A stretch of DNA of 64,000 bases from an uncultured Draconibacterium sp. (GTDB lineage Bacteria > Bacteroidota > Bacteroidia > Bacteroidales > Prolixibacteraceae), in assembly GCF_963676735.1 (NCBI RefSeq), contig NZ_OY781464.1, positions 591,001 to 655,000 on the forward strand. Reading direction: 5' to 3'. The position numbers and the translations under genes are program-made. Under the pieces are notes generated by a model. That model worked only from the letters and a program-made list of their open reading frames with translations. It did no database searches and was not told where the DNA came from. Every line of letters starts with the position of its first letter. Within the stretch, counting starts at the first letter, position 1. This document shows, piece by piece, positions 17,668 to 25,471 of the stretch.

Positions 17668-18510
17668 ATGGCAACAATTTATGAAAGTAGGTACGCTTAT
17701 CATCCTGAGGATTTTAAAACGTACGACACCGAAAAAATAAGAAAAGAATTTTTAGTTGAAAACCTAATGGAAGAAGGCAATGTGCGCCTTGTTTATTCTT
17801 CTATTGAACGTTACATCGTTGGCGGAGCAGTTCCAACAACCGAAGGCCTTCCGCTGGAAACCATTGATCCGTTGAAAGCAGCGTATTTCTGCGAGCGCCG
17901 CGAAGTGGGTATCATTAACGTGGGGGGCACCGGAAGTATTGTTGTTGACGGAACTGAGTATAAAATGAATTACAAAGACGCTCTGTACATTGGTAAAGGA
18001 AGTAAGGATGTTGTGTTTAAATCAAATGACGCAACAAAACCGGCGCGTTTTTATTTCAACTCGGCACCGGCACACAAAGAATATCCAACCAAGCAGGTAA
18101 CCATGGATGATGCCAACGTGCTTCACCTCGGAAGCCTTGAAACATCAAACGAAAGAAACATCAACCAGTTACTGATAAACGGAGTGGTAGAAACATGTCA
18201 GTTGCAAATGGGAATGACTGAATTAAAAACAGGTAGCGTTTGGAACACCATGCCTCCGCATCAGCACGATCGCCGGAATGAAGTTTATTTTTATTTTGAA
18301 GTACCCGAAAATCAGGCAATTTGTCACTTTATGGGGCAACCACAGGAAACCCGTCATTTGTGGATGAAAAACGAACAGGCAGTAATTTCTCCTGAATGGT
18401 CGATCCACTCGGCAGCAGGTACTTCAAACTATATATTTATTTGGGGTATGGCCGGTGAAAACCTCGACTACACCGATATGGATGTAATTCAGCCACAAGA
18501 GTTAAGATAA
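17668..18510 (+). CDS. kduI: 5-dehydro-4-deoxy-D-glucuronate isomerase
   Basis: The start at 17668 (MATIYESRYAYHPEDF) gives 280 residues, the usual KduI length; the in-frame ATG at 17590 lies in the operator. KduI interconverts 5-keto-4-deoxyuronate, made when unsaturated uronates from pectin or other polyuronides open, and 3-deoxy-D-glycero-2,5-hexodiulosonate. The cupin zinc ligands are visible in MPPHQHDRRNEVYFYF and later HLWMKNEQ and WSIHSAAGT. It is the first gene of an operon with kduD, under the divergent LacI-type regulator. Confidence 0.95.
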   Translation: MATIYESRYAYHPEDFKTYDTEKIRKEFLVENLMEEGNVRLVYSSIERYIVGGAVPTTEGLPLETIDPLKAAYFCERREVGIINVGGTGSIVVDGTEYKMNYKDALYIGKGSKDVVFKSNDATKPARFYFNSAPAHKEYPTKQVTMDDANVLHLGSLETSNERNINQLLINGVVETCQLQMGMTELKTGSVWNTMPPHQHDRRNEVYFYFEVPENQAICHFMGQPQETRHLWMKNEQAVISPEWSIHSAAGTSNYIFIWGMAGENLDYTDMDVIQPQELR

Positions 18511-18584
18511 ATTGGCCGGGCGCGAAACGATGTAATCGGTTTGCGTTTTCAAACAAAGCAATCAATCAACAATAAATTATAAAA

Positions 18585-19382
18585 ATGATACAAGAACTAT
18601 TTAGTTTAAACGGAAAAGTAGCCCTTATTACCGGTGGAACACATGGTATTGGAATGGCCATTGGAAAAACCCTGGGACAGGCAGGTGCTAAAATTTGCAT
18701 CAACGATATTTCAGACGAAAAACTGGAAGAAAGTAAGGCCGAATATGCCAAAGCCGGCATTGATGTATTTACACTAAACTTTGATGTAACCAATGAAGAT
18801 GCTGTAGATAAAGGTATCTCTCAAATTGAAAAAGAAGTGGGCGATATAGATATTCTGGTAAACAATGCCGGAATCATCAAACGTATTCCGATTTTGGAAA
18901 TGCCGGTAGCCGATTACAAACAGGTAATCGATATCGACCTGGTGGCACCACTGATTGTTGCCAAACGTGTAGCTCCAAAAATGATTGAAAAACGTTCAGG
19001 AAAAATCATCAACATGTGTTCGATGATGAGCGTATACGGACGTAACTCGGTATCGGCCTATGCTTCGGCAAAAGGTGGATTGAAACTGTTAACGGCCAAC
19101 ATGTGTTGCGAATGGGCTAAATACAATGTTCAGATTAACGGAATTGGCCCGGGGTACATTGCTACAGCGCAAACTGCTCCGATTCGCGAAGGCGGCCATC
19201 CGTTTAACGATTTGGTAATGACCCGTACACCGGCAAACCGCTGGGGAGAGCCTGAAGATATTGGTAACGCTGCATTGTTCCTGGCATCAAACGCTGCCAA
19301 TTTTGTTAACGGACAGGTGTTGTACGTTGATGGTGGTATTTTAGCCAACTTTGGTTACGTAAAAGGCGAAAACGATATTTAA
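18585..19382 (+). CDS. kduD: 2-dehydro-3-deoxy-D-gluconate 5-dehydrogenase
   Basis: This 265-residue short-chain dehydrogenase reduces 3-deoxy-D-glycero-2,5-hexodiulosonate to 2-keto-3-deoxygluconate. The nucleotide-binding motif is GGTHGIGMAIG, NNAG follows near residue 92, and the active site is Ser (MCSMMS) with YASAK near 155-160. It lies 74 bases after kduI with no terminator between them and is followed by a strong hairpin. The KDG kinase and aldolase that complete the path are not in the window. Confidence 0.92.
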   Translation: MIQELFSLNGKVALITGGTHGIGMAIGKTLGQAGAKICINDISDEKLEESKAEYAKAGIDVFTLNFDVTNEDAVDKGISQIEKEVGDIDILVNNAGIIKRIPILEMPVADYKQVIDIDLVAPLIVAKRVAPKMIEKRSGKIINMCSMMSVYGRNSVSAYASAKGGLKLLTANMCCEWAKYNVQINGIGPGYIATAQTAPIREGGHPFNDLVMTRTPANRWGEPEDIGNAALFLASNAANFVNGQVLYVDGGILANFGYVKGENDI

Positions 19383-19399
19383 TTAGCATATTATATTTC

Positions 19400-19454
19400 A
19401 AAGAGTGTGTCTGAAAAGCATCCTAGAGTATAGGGGTTTTTCTGATACACTCTT
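19400..19454 (+). terminator. Intrinsic terminator after kduD
   Basis: A long imperfect stem pairs AAAGAGTGTGTCTGAAAA (19400-19417) with TTTTCTGATACACTCTTT (19437-19454) and ends in a T run, with a smaller CCTA/TAGG fold in the loop. Confidence 0.85.
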
Positions 19455-19548
19455 TTTTTTGAAACCTGAAAAAAAATGGCAGGAATCGGCAGCTTTGCTA
19501 ATCCTGTTTTTTCCCGATAAAATTGAAAAACTATAAAATCTTGCAAAA

Positions 19549-20811
19549 ATGAAACAACTCTTCTTTTTTGTGTTGCTTGCAACAGCTTTAATTGCTTGTA
19601 AACAAGAACCTGTATTGGTGCTGAACAATAATCTTGATGTGGAACGACAAGATGAAATTGTTGTACTATCGCGGTCGGAGGTAGACGCAAAAATAAAATT
19701 GGAAGCTAATGAATTACCTGTTTTTCATAAAAACGGAGAAGCAGTGCCTGCCCAAACCGATGACCTGGATGGCGATGGTTTGTGGGACGAAGTAGTATTG
19801 CTCATTAATTTTCAGCCGGCAGAAACTGTAGAATTACAAATTGGCGCCGTTAGCAAAGAAAATTATCCGCTAAGCGAGAAAAGAACCAATTTGCGTTTGG
19901 GAATTGAACAAGACGACGGATCGTTTAAAGAAGTGGATAACTACAAAGCTATTCCGCATACCGAGCCGTTTAAAGTAATTGCACAGGGAGAAGGGGTTAC
20001 CTGGGAAAATGAGAAAATTGCTTTTCGTGTATATTTCGATTGCCGTAATGTAAAAGACCTTTTCGGGAAACGTAAGCCGGTTATGGTAGCCGACGATGTG
20101 CACACGCCCGGTTTTGGCAACTACCACGAACTGGCCGACTGGGGCATGGATGTGCTGCATTGTGGAAGCTCGCTGGGCTCGGGTGGCATTGCCATCCTGA
20201 AAAATGATTCGTTGATACGCCTGGGGTCAACCGCCGAATTTGAATACCAGAAAATTGTAGAAGGGCCGCTTCGTTCGATATTCGAATTGCGCTACTCGGG
20301 CTGGGATGTTGATGGGGAAGATATGCAAGCCACCGAGCGCATTACCATATATCCCGGGAAATACTGGTTTGAATCGGATGTTACCATTAACGGTTGCTCG
20401 GAAGACAACCAGGTGGTTACCGGTATTGTTACCTCGCAGCTAACAAACGAACCTTTTCAGTTTGAAGCAGCCGATTTTACCTGCATCGGTACGCATGATG
20501 TACAGTCGTTAAACAACGATGAATTGGGAATGGCCGTTCTTGTTCCGGGCAAGGAAACCGGAAAAATTGGCCGTACTACCGATATTAATTTCTTTAAAAA
20601 AGGTTTTGTAACTGTTCAGGAAAAAGGCTTTAGCAACATCATTTCCGAAACCTATTTTATTGGTCAGCACTGCCAGGATGCTGTGCCGGCAAAACATTAT
20701 TTCTTCTCGGTTTGGGGCCTCGATAAAGAGCAGTGGAAAACTGAAGAGGGATTCAGGAAATACATTTCAGAAGAAGCAGTGAAGCTTTCAACTCCGATTG
20801 AGATATTGTAA
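19549..20811 (+). CDS. DUF4861 family lipoprotein
   Basis: The 420-residue protein has a lipoprotein signal, MKQLFFFVLLATALIAC, with the acylated Cys near residue 17. The body is beta-rich, with a short DDLDGDGLWDEVVLL calcium-like motif and the central WGMDVLHCGSSLGSGGIAI and RITIYPGKYWFESDVTI segments I associate with DUF4861. Family members are common next to uronate or polysaccharide-lyase genes, but I know of no firmly assigned activity. Its place directly after kduID suggests a role in handling an acidic glycan at the cell envelope; that is inference. Confidence 0.72.
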   Translation: MKQLFFFVLLATALIACKQEPVLVLNNNLDVERQDEIVVLSRSEVDAKIKLEANELPVFHKNGEAVPAQTDDLDGDGLWDEVVLLINFQPAETVELQIGAVSKENYPLSEKRTNLRLGIEQDDGSFKEVDNYKAIPHTEPFKVIAQGEGVTWENEKIAFRVYFDCRNVKDLFGKRKPVMVADDVHTPGFGNYHELADWGMDVLHCGSSLGSGGIAILKNDSLIRLGSTAEFEYQKIVEGPLRSIFELRYSGWDVDGEDMQATERITIYPGKYWFESDVTINGCSEDNQVVTGIVTSQLTNEPFQFEAADFTCIGTHDVQSLNNDELGMAVLVPGKETGKIGRTTDINFFKKGFVTVQEKGFSNIISETYFIGQHCQDAVPAKHYFFSVWGLDKEQWKTEEGFRKYISEEAVKLSTPIEIL

Positions 20812-20813
20812 AA

Positions 20814-20850
20814 AAATTGCAGCTACTCACAAAATGGGTAGCTGCAATTT
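20814..20850 (+). terminator. Intrinsic terminator after the DUF4861 gene
   Basis: A 13-bp perfect stem, AAATTGCAGCTAC (20814-20826) with GTAGCTGCAATTT (20838-20850), flanked by A and T runs, can serve both the DUF4861 gene and the converging gene at 20875. Confidence 0.9.
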
Positions 20851-20874
20851 TTTTATTCAGGTATTTCGGCTGTT

Positions 20875-21753
20875 TTAAATAAACAGCACCTGTATCCATC
20901 CTTGTATGATTTCCCCGGTCTCGGGGTCGAGCTGTGAACCATACATGCTGTGTGGGATTGAATACACGATTAGCATTACAATTGACGCTACTATGGTATA
21001 CACAGGGCGCGCTTTTTTTCGGTTCATGGCATACGCCAAAATCCAGAATATAAAGGCAAGAAGTGTTTTGTTATCGGTTAAATCCCAGGCAAAAGGTATA
21101 CCTGCCCATGCTTCTCCAAAAGCATATAACTGAACTACCGGGCCCAAAATCATTCCGCCAATAAAAAGGGCAATAAGTGTAACGGTGGTATAAAACTTAA
21201 AACCTTTGTTTTTAAATACCGCCATTATGCCTGCCAGGTTGCCCAGTAACATGGCAAAAAACATAAAGAAAATGTGCGGTGCCAGTACCGACGAAGGAAC
21301 AGCACCTTTAAAGCGTATCACAACCGGTTCCTCTTGTAAATAGGTAGTGGTGCCATTTGTATCAGTAATTTCAAAATAGTACTGAATTTTTCCGGCTGCC
21401 GGTTGCTCCGGAATAGGGGCGTACCAGCCTTCTTCTTCTGTTATTTTGAATAGAGTGTTCATAAGATACGAATCAACCGGTTTTACCTGGTAAGTAAATT
21501 CAACAGCGTGGTAGGGATCGTTGGTGATGTAACGTTTGTAAAAAAGTTTGGCGGCAATGGTGGTGTCTTTTATGGCTAAATGAATGTTGGTGCCACTTCC
21601 TATCTCAATGCTTCGTACCAATTCCACATCGTGGGATGTTTGGTTGGTTTCAATGGTCATTTTTTTATCGTAGGTTGGTCCGGTTTTGCGCTGGTATATT
21701 ATTGCTGCCAGTGTTAACAAAATTGCAAAAAGCCAATAAAATACTTTTTTCAT
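20875..21753 (-). CDS. Conserved membrane protein of unknown function
   Basis: I do not recognise this 292-residue protein. It has one N-terminal membrane segment (VFYWLFAILLTLAAIIY), a periplasmic beta-rich region of about 130 residues with YYFEITDTNGTTTYL, and then four C-terminal membrane helices (APHIFFMFFAMLLGNLAGIM; TTVTLIALFIGGMILGPVVQ; TLLAFIFWILAYAMN; VYTIVASIVMLIVYS). Between helices lies GEAWAGIPFAWDLTDNKTL, a polar, Trp- and Asp-rich loop likely to be important. It is a single gene, converging on the DUF4861 gene. Confidence 0.65.
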   Translation of the reverse strand: MKKVFYWLFAILLTLAAIIYQRKTGPTYDKKMTIETNQTSHDVELVRSIEIGSGTNIHLAIKDTTIAAKLFYKRYITNDPYHAVEFTYQVKPVDSYLMNTLFKITEEEGWYAPIPEQPAAGKIQYYFEITDTNGTTTYLQEEPVVIRFKGAVPSSVLAPHIFFMFFAMLLGNLAGIMAVFKNKGFKFYTTVTLIALFIGGMILGPVVQLYAFGEAWAGIPFAWDLTDNKTLLAFIFWILAYAMNRKKARPVYTIVASIVMLIVYSIPHSMYGSQLDPETGEIIQGWIQVLFI

Positions 21754-21981
21754 TTTAGCCTGTTTTAAATTTATTACAAGTATAAAAAGGATTTTTCAAT
21801 TAATTGTTCAGCAAAAACAGTCTAAAGCACCTCTGCTACCTCATAAATTTTCTGTGGCTTAGTGCGGCATTAATTTGTTGCACGTAAAAACTTGACCTAT
21901 CTTTAATGCCGTTCGAAAGAATAGAATTTTTGTGGTAATTTTCGGGTATTCAAAAATGTACCTGCTTGGTAATACTAAAGA

Positions 21982-23214
21982 ATGGCACTTAACTATATTT
22001 TCATATTTTTCTTTGTAGCAGCATTTGTAATTGCCCTGGCACGCCTCGTATTTTTAGGCGATACCCAGGTTTTTTCTGAAATGGTGCAGGCCACTTTTGA
22101 TATGGCTAAAACCGGATTTGAAATATCGCTTGGTTTAACCGGGGTGCTAACCCTGTGGATGGGAATTATGAAAATAGGGGAGAAAGGCGGCATTGTCCAT
22201 GTGTTTTCAAAGCTGATTGGTCCGTTTTTTAATAAACTTTTTCCGGAACTGGGGAAAGAGCATCCGGCCCATGGCTCTATTCTGATGAATATTGCAGCGA
22301 ATATGCTTAACCTTGATAATGCCGCCACGCCAATGGGACTGCAGGCCATGAAAGAAATGCAGGCTACCAATCCCAATAAAAATACTGCATCGAATGCACA
22401 AATTATGTTCCTGGTATTAAATACCTCGGGACTTACGCTTTTACCCATTAGTATAATGGTTTACCGGGCTCAGTTGGGTGCGGTTAACCCTTCTGATATT
22501 TTTATCCCAATTTTGCTGGCTACTTATTTCTCAACCATTGCCGGCTTAATTGCCGTTGCTTTTTACCAAAAAATTAATTTGCTGGATAAAACTATTCTGG
22601 CCTATCTGGGCGGTTTAACCGCAATTATTACCGGAGTAATCTGGTATTTCTCTACACTGGAAAAAGACCAGATTACCGAGGTGTCGGGTATTGTAAGCAA
22701 TTTTATTCTGTTTACCGTAATTGTGGCCTTTATACTGATGGCCGTTTGGCGCAAGGTAAACGTGTACGAAGCGTTTATTGAGGGCGCGAAGGATGGTTTT
22801 AAAACGGCTGTGAAAATTATTCCGTACCTGGTGGCTATTTTGGTGGCCATCGGCGTTTTTCGTGCTTCAGGTGCTATGGATTGGGTGGTTGCCGGGGTAA
22901 CCTGGGGCTTTAATCAAATGGGAATAAATGCCGATTTTACTCCGGCATTGCCCACCGCTTTAATGAAACCCTTAAGTGGTAGTGGGGCACGCGGCATGAT
23001 GGTTGATGCAATGACCACCTATGGTGCCGACTCGTTTGTGGGGCGCGTGGCCAGTACCGTTCAGGGAGCTACCGATACAACATTTTATATCCTCGCTGTT
23101 TATTTCGGAGCAGTGGGAATAAAAAATACCCGCTATGCTGTTGTGTGCGGCCTGATTGCTGATTTTGTTGGAATTATTGCTTCTATTTTGCTGGCCTACC
23201 TGTTTTTTTATTAA
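21982..23214 (+). CDS. SpmA-SpmB fusion, nucleoside-recognition (Gate) domain membrane protein
   Basis: The 410-residue polytopic protein joins two Gate domains. The first half (NIAANMLNLDNAATPMGLQAM, FLVLNTSGLTLLPISIM) matches spore maturation protein A. The second half (LVAILVAIGVFRASGAMDWV, LMKPLSGSGARGMMVDAM, ASTVQGATDTTFYILAVYFG) matches protein B. In sporulating Firmicutes these are separate genes. This phylum does not sporulate, so the role is probably transport of a small solute and is not known. It stands alone. Confidence 0.88.
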   Translation: MALNYIFIFFFVAAFVIALARLVFLGDTQVFSEMVQATFDMAKTGFEISLGLTGVLTLWMGIMKIGEKGGIVHVFSKLIGPFFNKLFPELGKEHPAHGSILMNIAANMLNLDNAATPMGLQAMKEMQATNPNKNTASNAQIMFLVLNTSGLTLLPISIMVYRAQLGAVNPSDIFIPILLATYFSTIAGLIAVAFYQKINLLDKTILAYLGGLTAIITGVIWYFSTLEKDQITEVSGIVSNFILFTVIVAFILMAVWRKVNVYEAFIEGAKDGFKTAVKIIPYLVAILVAIGVFRASGAMDWVVAGVTWGFNQMGINADFTPALPTALMKPLSGSGARGMMVDAMTTYGADSFVGRVASTVQGATDTTFYILAVYFGAVGIKNTRYAVVCGLIADFVGIIASILLAYLFFY

Positions 23215-23526
23215 CCGTTATTTCCCACTTCTCAAACTTTATCAGTCCTTTCCCTGAAGATGTAACGGCTGGAGCCAATGTATGAAAGGTAATTGGTGTT
23301 GTTGAAAGACAAGTTGTTGGTGTGTTGCGTGCTGAATCGGTATTTTAGCATAATGTGAGTTGAAAGCTCCAATTAAGCCATGAATTCACTCGTTCGATAT
23401 TGGTTATTGATTCGCTTTGCAGAAAAAGAAATCCTTTCCGCACTTCTATAAGTGTATTCCGCACCAGTCGAAATTTATTCCGCGTTGCTTTGAGCGTGTT
23501 TCGCAATAATAAGTTTGGCAGGCGAA
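23215..23526. other. 312-base intergenic stretch with a short tandem repeat
   Basis: No convincing gene lies here. A 72-codon minus-strand reading frame (23345-23563) exists only because the 21-base repeat described separately keeps that frame open, and it runs into the Dabb gene. No terminator of normal shape was found after the SpmA/SpmB gene. Confidence 0.5.
23434..23517. repeat. Four imperfect 21-bp tandem units
   Basis: Starts at 23434, 23455, 23476 and 23497 each carry a variant of TATTCCGC (CTTTCCGC, TATTCCGC, TATTCCGC, TGTTTCGC) followed by about 13 divergent bases, so the period is exactly 21. On the minus strand this translates to heptads of the type (V/L)RNT.... The core is conserved while the rest has drifted. 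Confidence 0.65.
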
Positions 23527-23937
23527 CTAATCCATCGAGTCGTACACTATAACCTTGTTCCACAAATGCTGGTTCTGCTCCACAAATTTCAGATGGATAG
23601 GATCAAGCTGGTAAGCATCCTGATCGGCCTGGTTATCAAACATGGCCATATACGACACCGAGTACGAATGGTCTACAACATCGCGATCTTCAGTTGAGGC
23701 CGGAAATCCAATATGGCTAAGCTTTATGGTTTTTACCTTAATCAGTTGGTTTAAACCTTCAAGCAGCTGTTGTTTGTGTTGCTCATTTTCGGGTTCTTTC
23801 AACCAGAAAAATACATGGTGTACCAGTGCACCCTGAAGTTTTACTTCGCCTGCGTCCGCTTTTTTTGTTAGCGGAAACAGGCTTGCCAATGTTAGTCCTG
23901 TTGCCATTTTTTTGATAAACAATCTTCGGTTTTTCAT
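23527..23937 (-). CDS. Dabb-domain (stress-responsive A/B barrel) secreted protein
   Basis: The 136-residue protein starts 1 base after the kdsA stop, so the two are co-translated. It opens with a Tat-like signal (NRRLFIKKMATGLTLASLF), followed by a dimeric alpha/beta-barrel domain of about 95 residues: LVHHVFFWLKEPENEQHK, then DVVDHSYSVSYMAMFDN and DPIHLKFVEQN. Known Dabb members include small decarboxylases and oxygenase-like proteins, but many have no assigned activity. Its link to KDO synthesis may be only transcriptional. Confidence 0.8.
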   Translation of the reverse strand: MKNRRLFIKKMATGLTLASLFPLTKKADAGEVKLQGALVHHVFFWLKEPENEQHKQQLLEGLNQLIKVKTIKLSHIGFPASTEDRDVVDHSYSVSYMAMFDNQADQDAYQLDPIHLKFVEQNQHLWNKVIVYDSMD

Positions 23938-23938
23938 A

Positions 23939-24757
23939 TTAGAGCTTATTAACGGTTTGTTTTAAAAGTACGAGTTTACTCAAAAGTGACTCCAGTAAAT
24001 CCAGTTTTAACATGTTCGCACCGTCTGATTTTGCAAGGCCAGGATTCGGGTGTGTTTCTATAAAAATGCCATCAGCGCCAACTGCAATTCCTGCGCGGGC
24101 AATGGTTTCAATCAATTGGGGTTGTCCGCCGGTTATGCCACTGGCCTGGTTCGGCTGCTGAAGCGAGTGTGTTATATCGAGCACAACAGGTACGTCAAGT
24201 GCTTTCATTTCAGGAATACCGCGGTAGTCAACTACCAAATCGTGGTAGCCAAATGTGGTTCCGCGCTCGGTTAAAAATACCAGGTTGTTACCACTTTCTT
24301 TCACCTTTGTAACGGCAAACTGCATGGCCGCAGCCGATAAAAACTGGCCTTTTTTAATGTTTACTGCTTTTCCGGTTTTTGCTGCAGCTACCAGAATATC
24401 GGTTTGGCGGCATAAAAAGGCGGGTATCTGCAGCACATCAACATACTGGGCGGCTATTTTTGCTTCCTCGGCGGTGTGTATATCGGTTACAACGGGTATA
24501 TCAAAGGTTTCCTTTACTTTTCGGAGTATTTTCAAGGCTTTCTCGTCGCCAATTCCCGTAAACGAATCAAGCCGCGATCGGTTTGCTTTACGATACGAAC
24601 CTTTAAAAATGTACGGTATTTTTAATTTCTCGGTAAGGGTAACAACCTGTTCAGCAATTTCCATGGCCATTTGCTCGCCTTCAATGGCACAGGGGCCTGC
24701 CATTAAAAAGAAGTTGCCGCTGTTGGTATTTTTTAGTTTATCAATTTGTGGAATCAT
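23939..24757 (-). CDS. kdsA: 3-deoxy-8-phosphooctulonate synthase
   Basis: KdsA joins phosphoenolpyruvate and arabinose 5-phosphate to give KDO 8-phosphate for lipopolysaccharide. The start at 24757 (MIPQIDKLKNTNSGNFFLMA) gives 272 residues, the family norm; the in-frame ATG at 24859 would lie inside the ncRNA terminator. Motifs include AGPCAIEG, FKGSYRKANRSR, LFLTERGTTFGYHDLVVDYR, PVVLDITHSLQQPN and DGIFIETHPNP. A Dabb gene follows directly. Confidence 0.95.
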   Translation of the reverse strand: MIPQIDKLKNTNSGNFFLMAGPCAIEGEQMAMEIAEQVVTLTEKLKIPYIFKGSYRKANRSRLDSFTGIGDEKALKILRKVKETFDIPVVTDIHTAEEAKIAAQYVDVLQIPAFLCRQTDILVAAAKTGKAVNIKKGQFLSAAAMQFAVTKVKESGNNLVFLTERGTTFGYHDLVVDYRGIPEMKALDVPVVLDITHSLQQPNQASGITGGQPQLIETIARAGIAVGADGIFIETHPNPGLAKSDGANMLKLDLLESLLSKLVLLKQTVNKL

Positions 24758-24818
24758 GCAATTACTTTTTGCGCTAAAAGTAATAAGAATGTTTGGCTTA
24801 TGCTTGAGGGAAGTGTAT

Positions 24819-25343
24819 AAAACACAAATGGGAACTATTTTGTTACAAATAGCTCCCATTCACTTTCAAGTAACCGAAGTTACTTTTGGTGCCAGGCTAC
24901 GGTTATTGCGACCGGCTTCCACATTTTCTTTCGAATTTGTTTTGGCCCCCGACTTTCCAGTTTTGCTTTCTACGGCTCAACCTTTCAGCCGTTCTTTCGG
25001 TATTCGCGCTTACCTTCCTGAACGAAGTGTCTTCCGGTGTATTCAGCTCTATCCCTAAGGATATCCCCTTTCTAATCATCAATTCCGGGTTTCCCCTTTC
25101 TTGTTGTGCAGTTTCGCAGCAGAAACCTTGGTTTCGTTACTTCCTGCCCGATGACCCAATCTTGAAAGAACTTCTGGATTTTCTTCCAGATGATTGCCTG
25201 AATTTTGATATTCCAGAGTATCGCATTCAAACTTCGGCTTTTTCATTGTGCCGCCCCGAAGGATGGGATGAAATGATTCCGGTTCCAACTAAGAAACTTT
25301 TTCCGTTTCCACAATTTCCAAGCAGCCTTTTATCGCTCACCTG
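24819..25343 (-). ncRNA. Candidate structured non-coding RNA, about 520 nt, class unknown
   Basis: This minus-strand unit has a phylum-type promoter, an intrinsic terminator and many stable hairpins. The 5' end (GGTG 25341-25338 and AGGCT 25328-25324) can pair with the 3' part (AGCCT 24898-24894 and CACC 24891-24888), closing the molecule. Internal stems include a 7-bp stem capped by a UUCG loop (24868-24885), a 6-bp ACGGCT/AGCCGT stem (24972-24992), TATCC/GGATA (25050-25063), GGG-GAAA-CCC (25087-25096), TCTGGA/TCCAGA (25173-25190) and CC-UUCG-GG (25255-25262). It does not resemble RNase P RNA, tmRNA, 6S RNA or a group II intron as I know them. Two short overlapping frames inside it (25079-25288 and 24903-25079) are the alternative explanation. 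Confidence 0.7.
24827..24860 (-). terminator. Intrinsic terminator of the ncRNA candidate
   Basis: A 14-bp stem with one G-U pair, with arms 24827-24840 and 24847-24860 and a 6-base loop, is followed on the minus strand by TGTGTTTT. It lies 70 bases ahead of the kdsA start and no recognisable minus-strand protein gene precedes it. Confidence 0.85.
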
Positions 25344-25349
25344 ATATTT

Positions 25350-25380
25350 CAAAGATACAGCGAAAATGGAAAAAAGCAAG
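25350..25380 (-). promoter_or_regulatory. Promoter of the ncRNA candidate
   Basis: On the minus strand: CTTG (25380-25377, one mismatch to TTTG), 19 bases, TATCTTTG (25357-25350), an exact TAnnTTTG. The start point would be near 25343, right at the predicted closing helix. Confidence 0.6.
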
Positions 25381-25420
25381 TGATTATCAGGTGTTTGTAT
25401 TCACTATGAATTAACCGTGG

Positions 25421-25440
25421 TTATTAACAATTGTTAATAA
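25421..25440. promoter_or_regulatory. 20-bp perfect A/T palindrome
   Basis: TTATTAACAATTGTTAATAA is a perfect inverted repeat between the ncRNA promoter and the 3' end of the nspC gene. It lacks GC pairs, so it is a poor terminator and more like a dimeric protein's binding site. Confidence 0.4.
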
Positions 25441-25471
25441 GATAGTTTTCTCTTTTATAAAGGTGAGGTGT

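Noticed and set aside
23345..23563. A 72-codon minus-strand frame after the SpmA/SpmB fusion gene
   Set aside because: It is kept open by the 21-bp repeat, overlaps the Dabb gene in another frame and has no recognisable domain or promoter.
24819..25343. RNase P RNA, tmRNA or group II intron as identity of the structured RNA
   Set aside because: I found no GAGGAAAGTCC-type RNase P core, no tRNA-like ends or tag reading frame of tmRNA, and no intron domain V hairpin.
24886..25344. A 152-codon plus-strand frame opposite the ncRNA candidate
   Set aside because: It has no promoter or known domain on that strand and is rich in Phe, Pro and Ser as expected from the complement of a GAAA-rich RNA.
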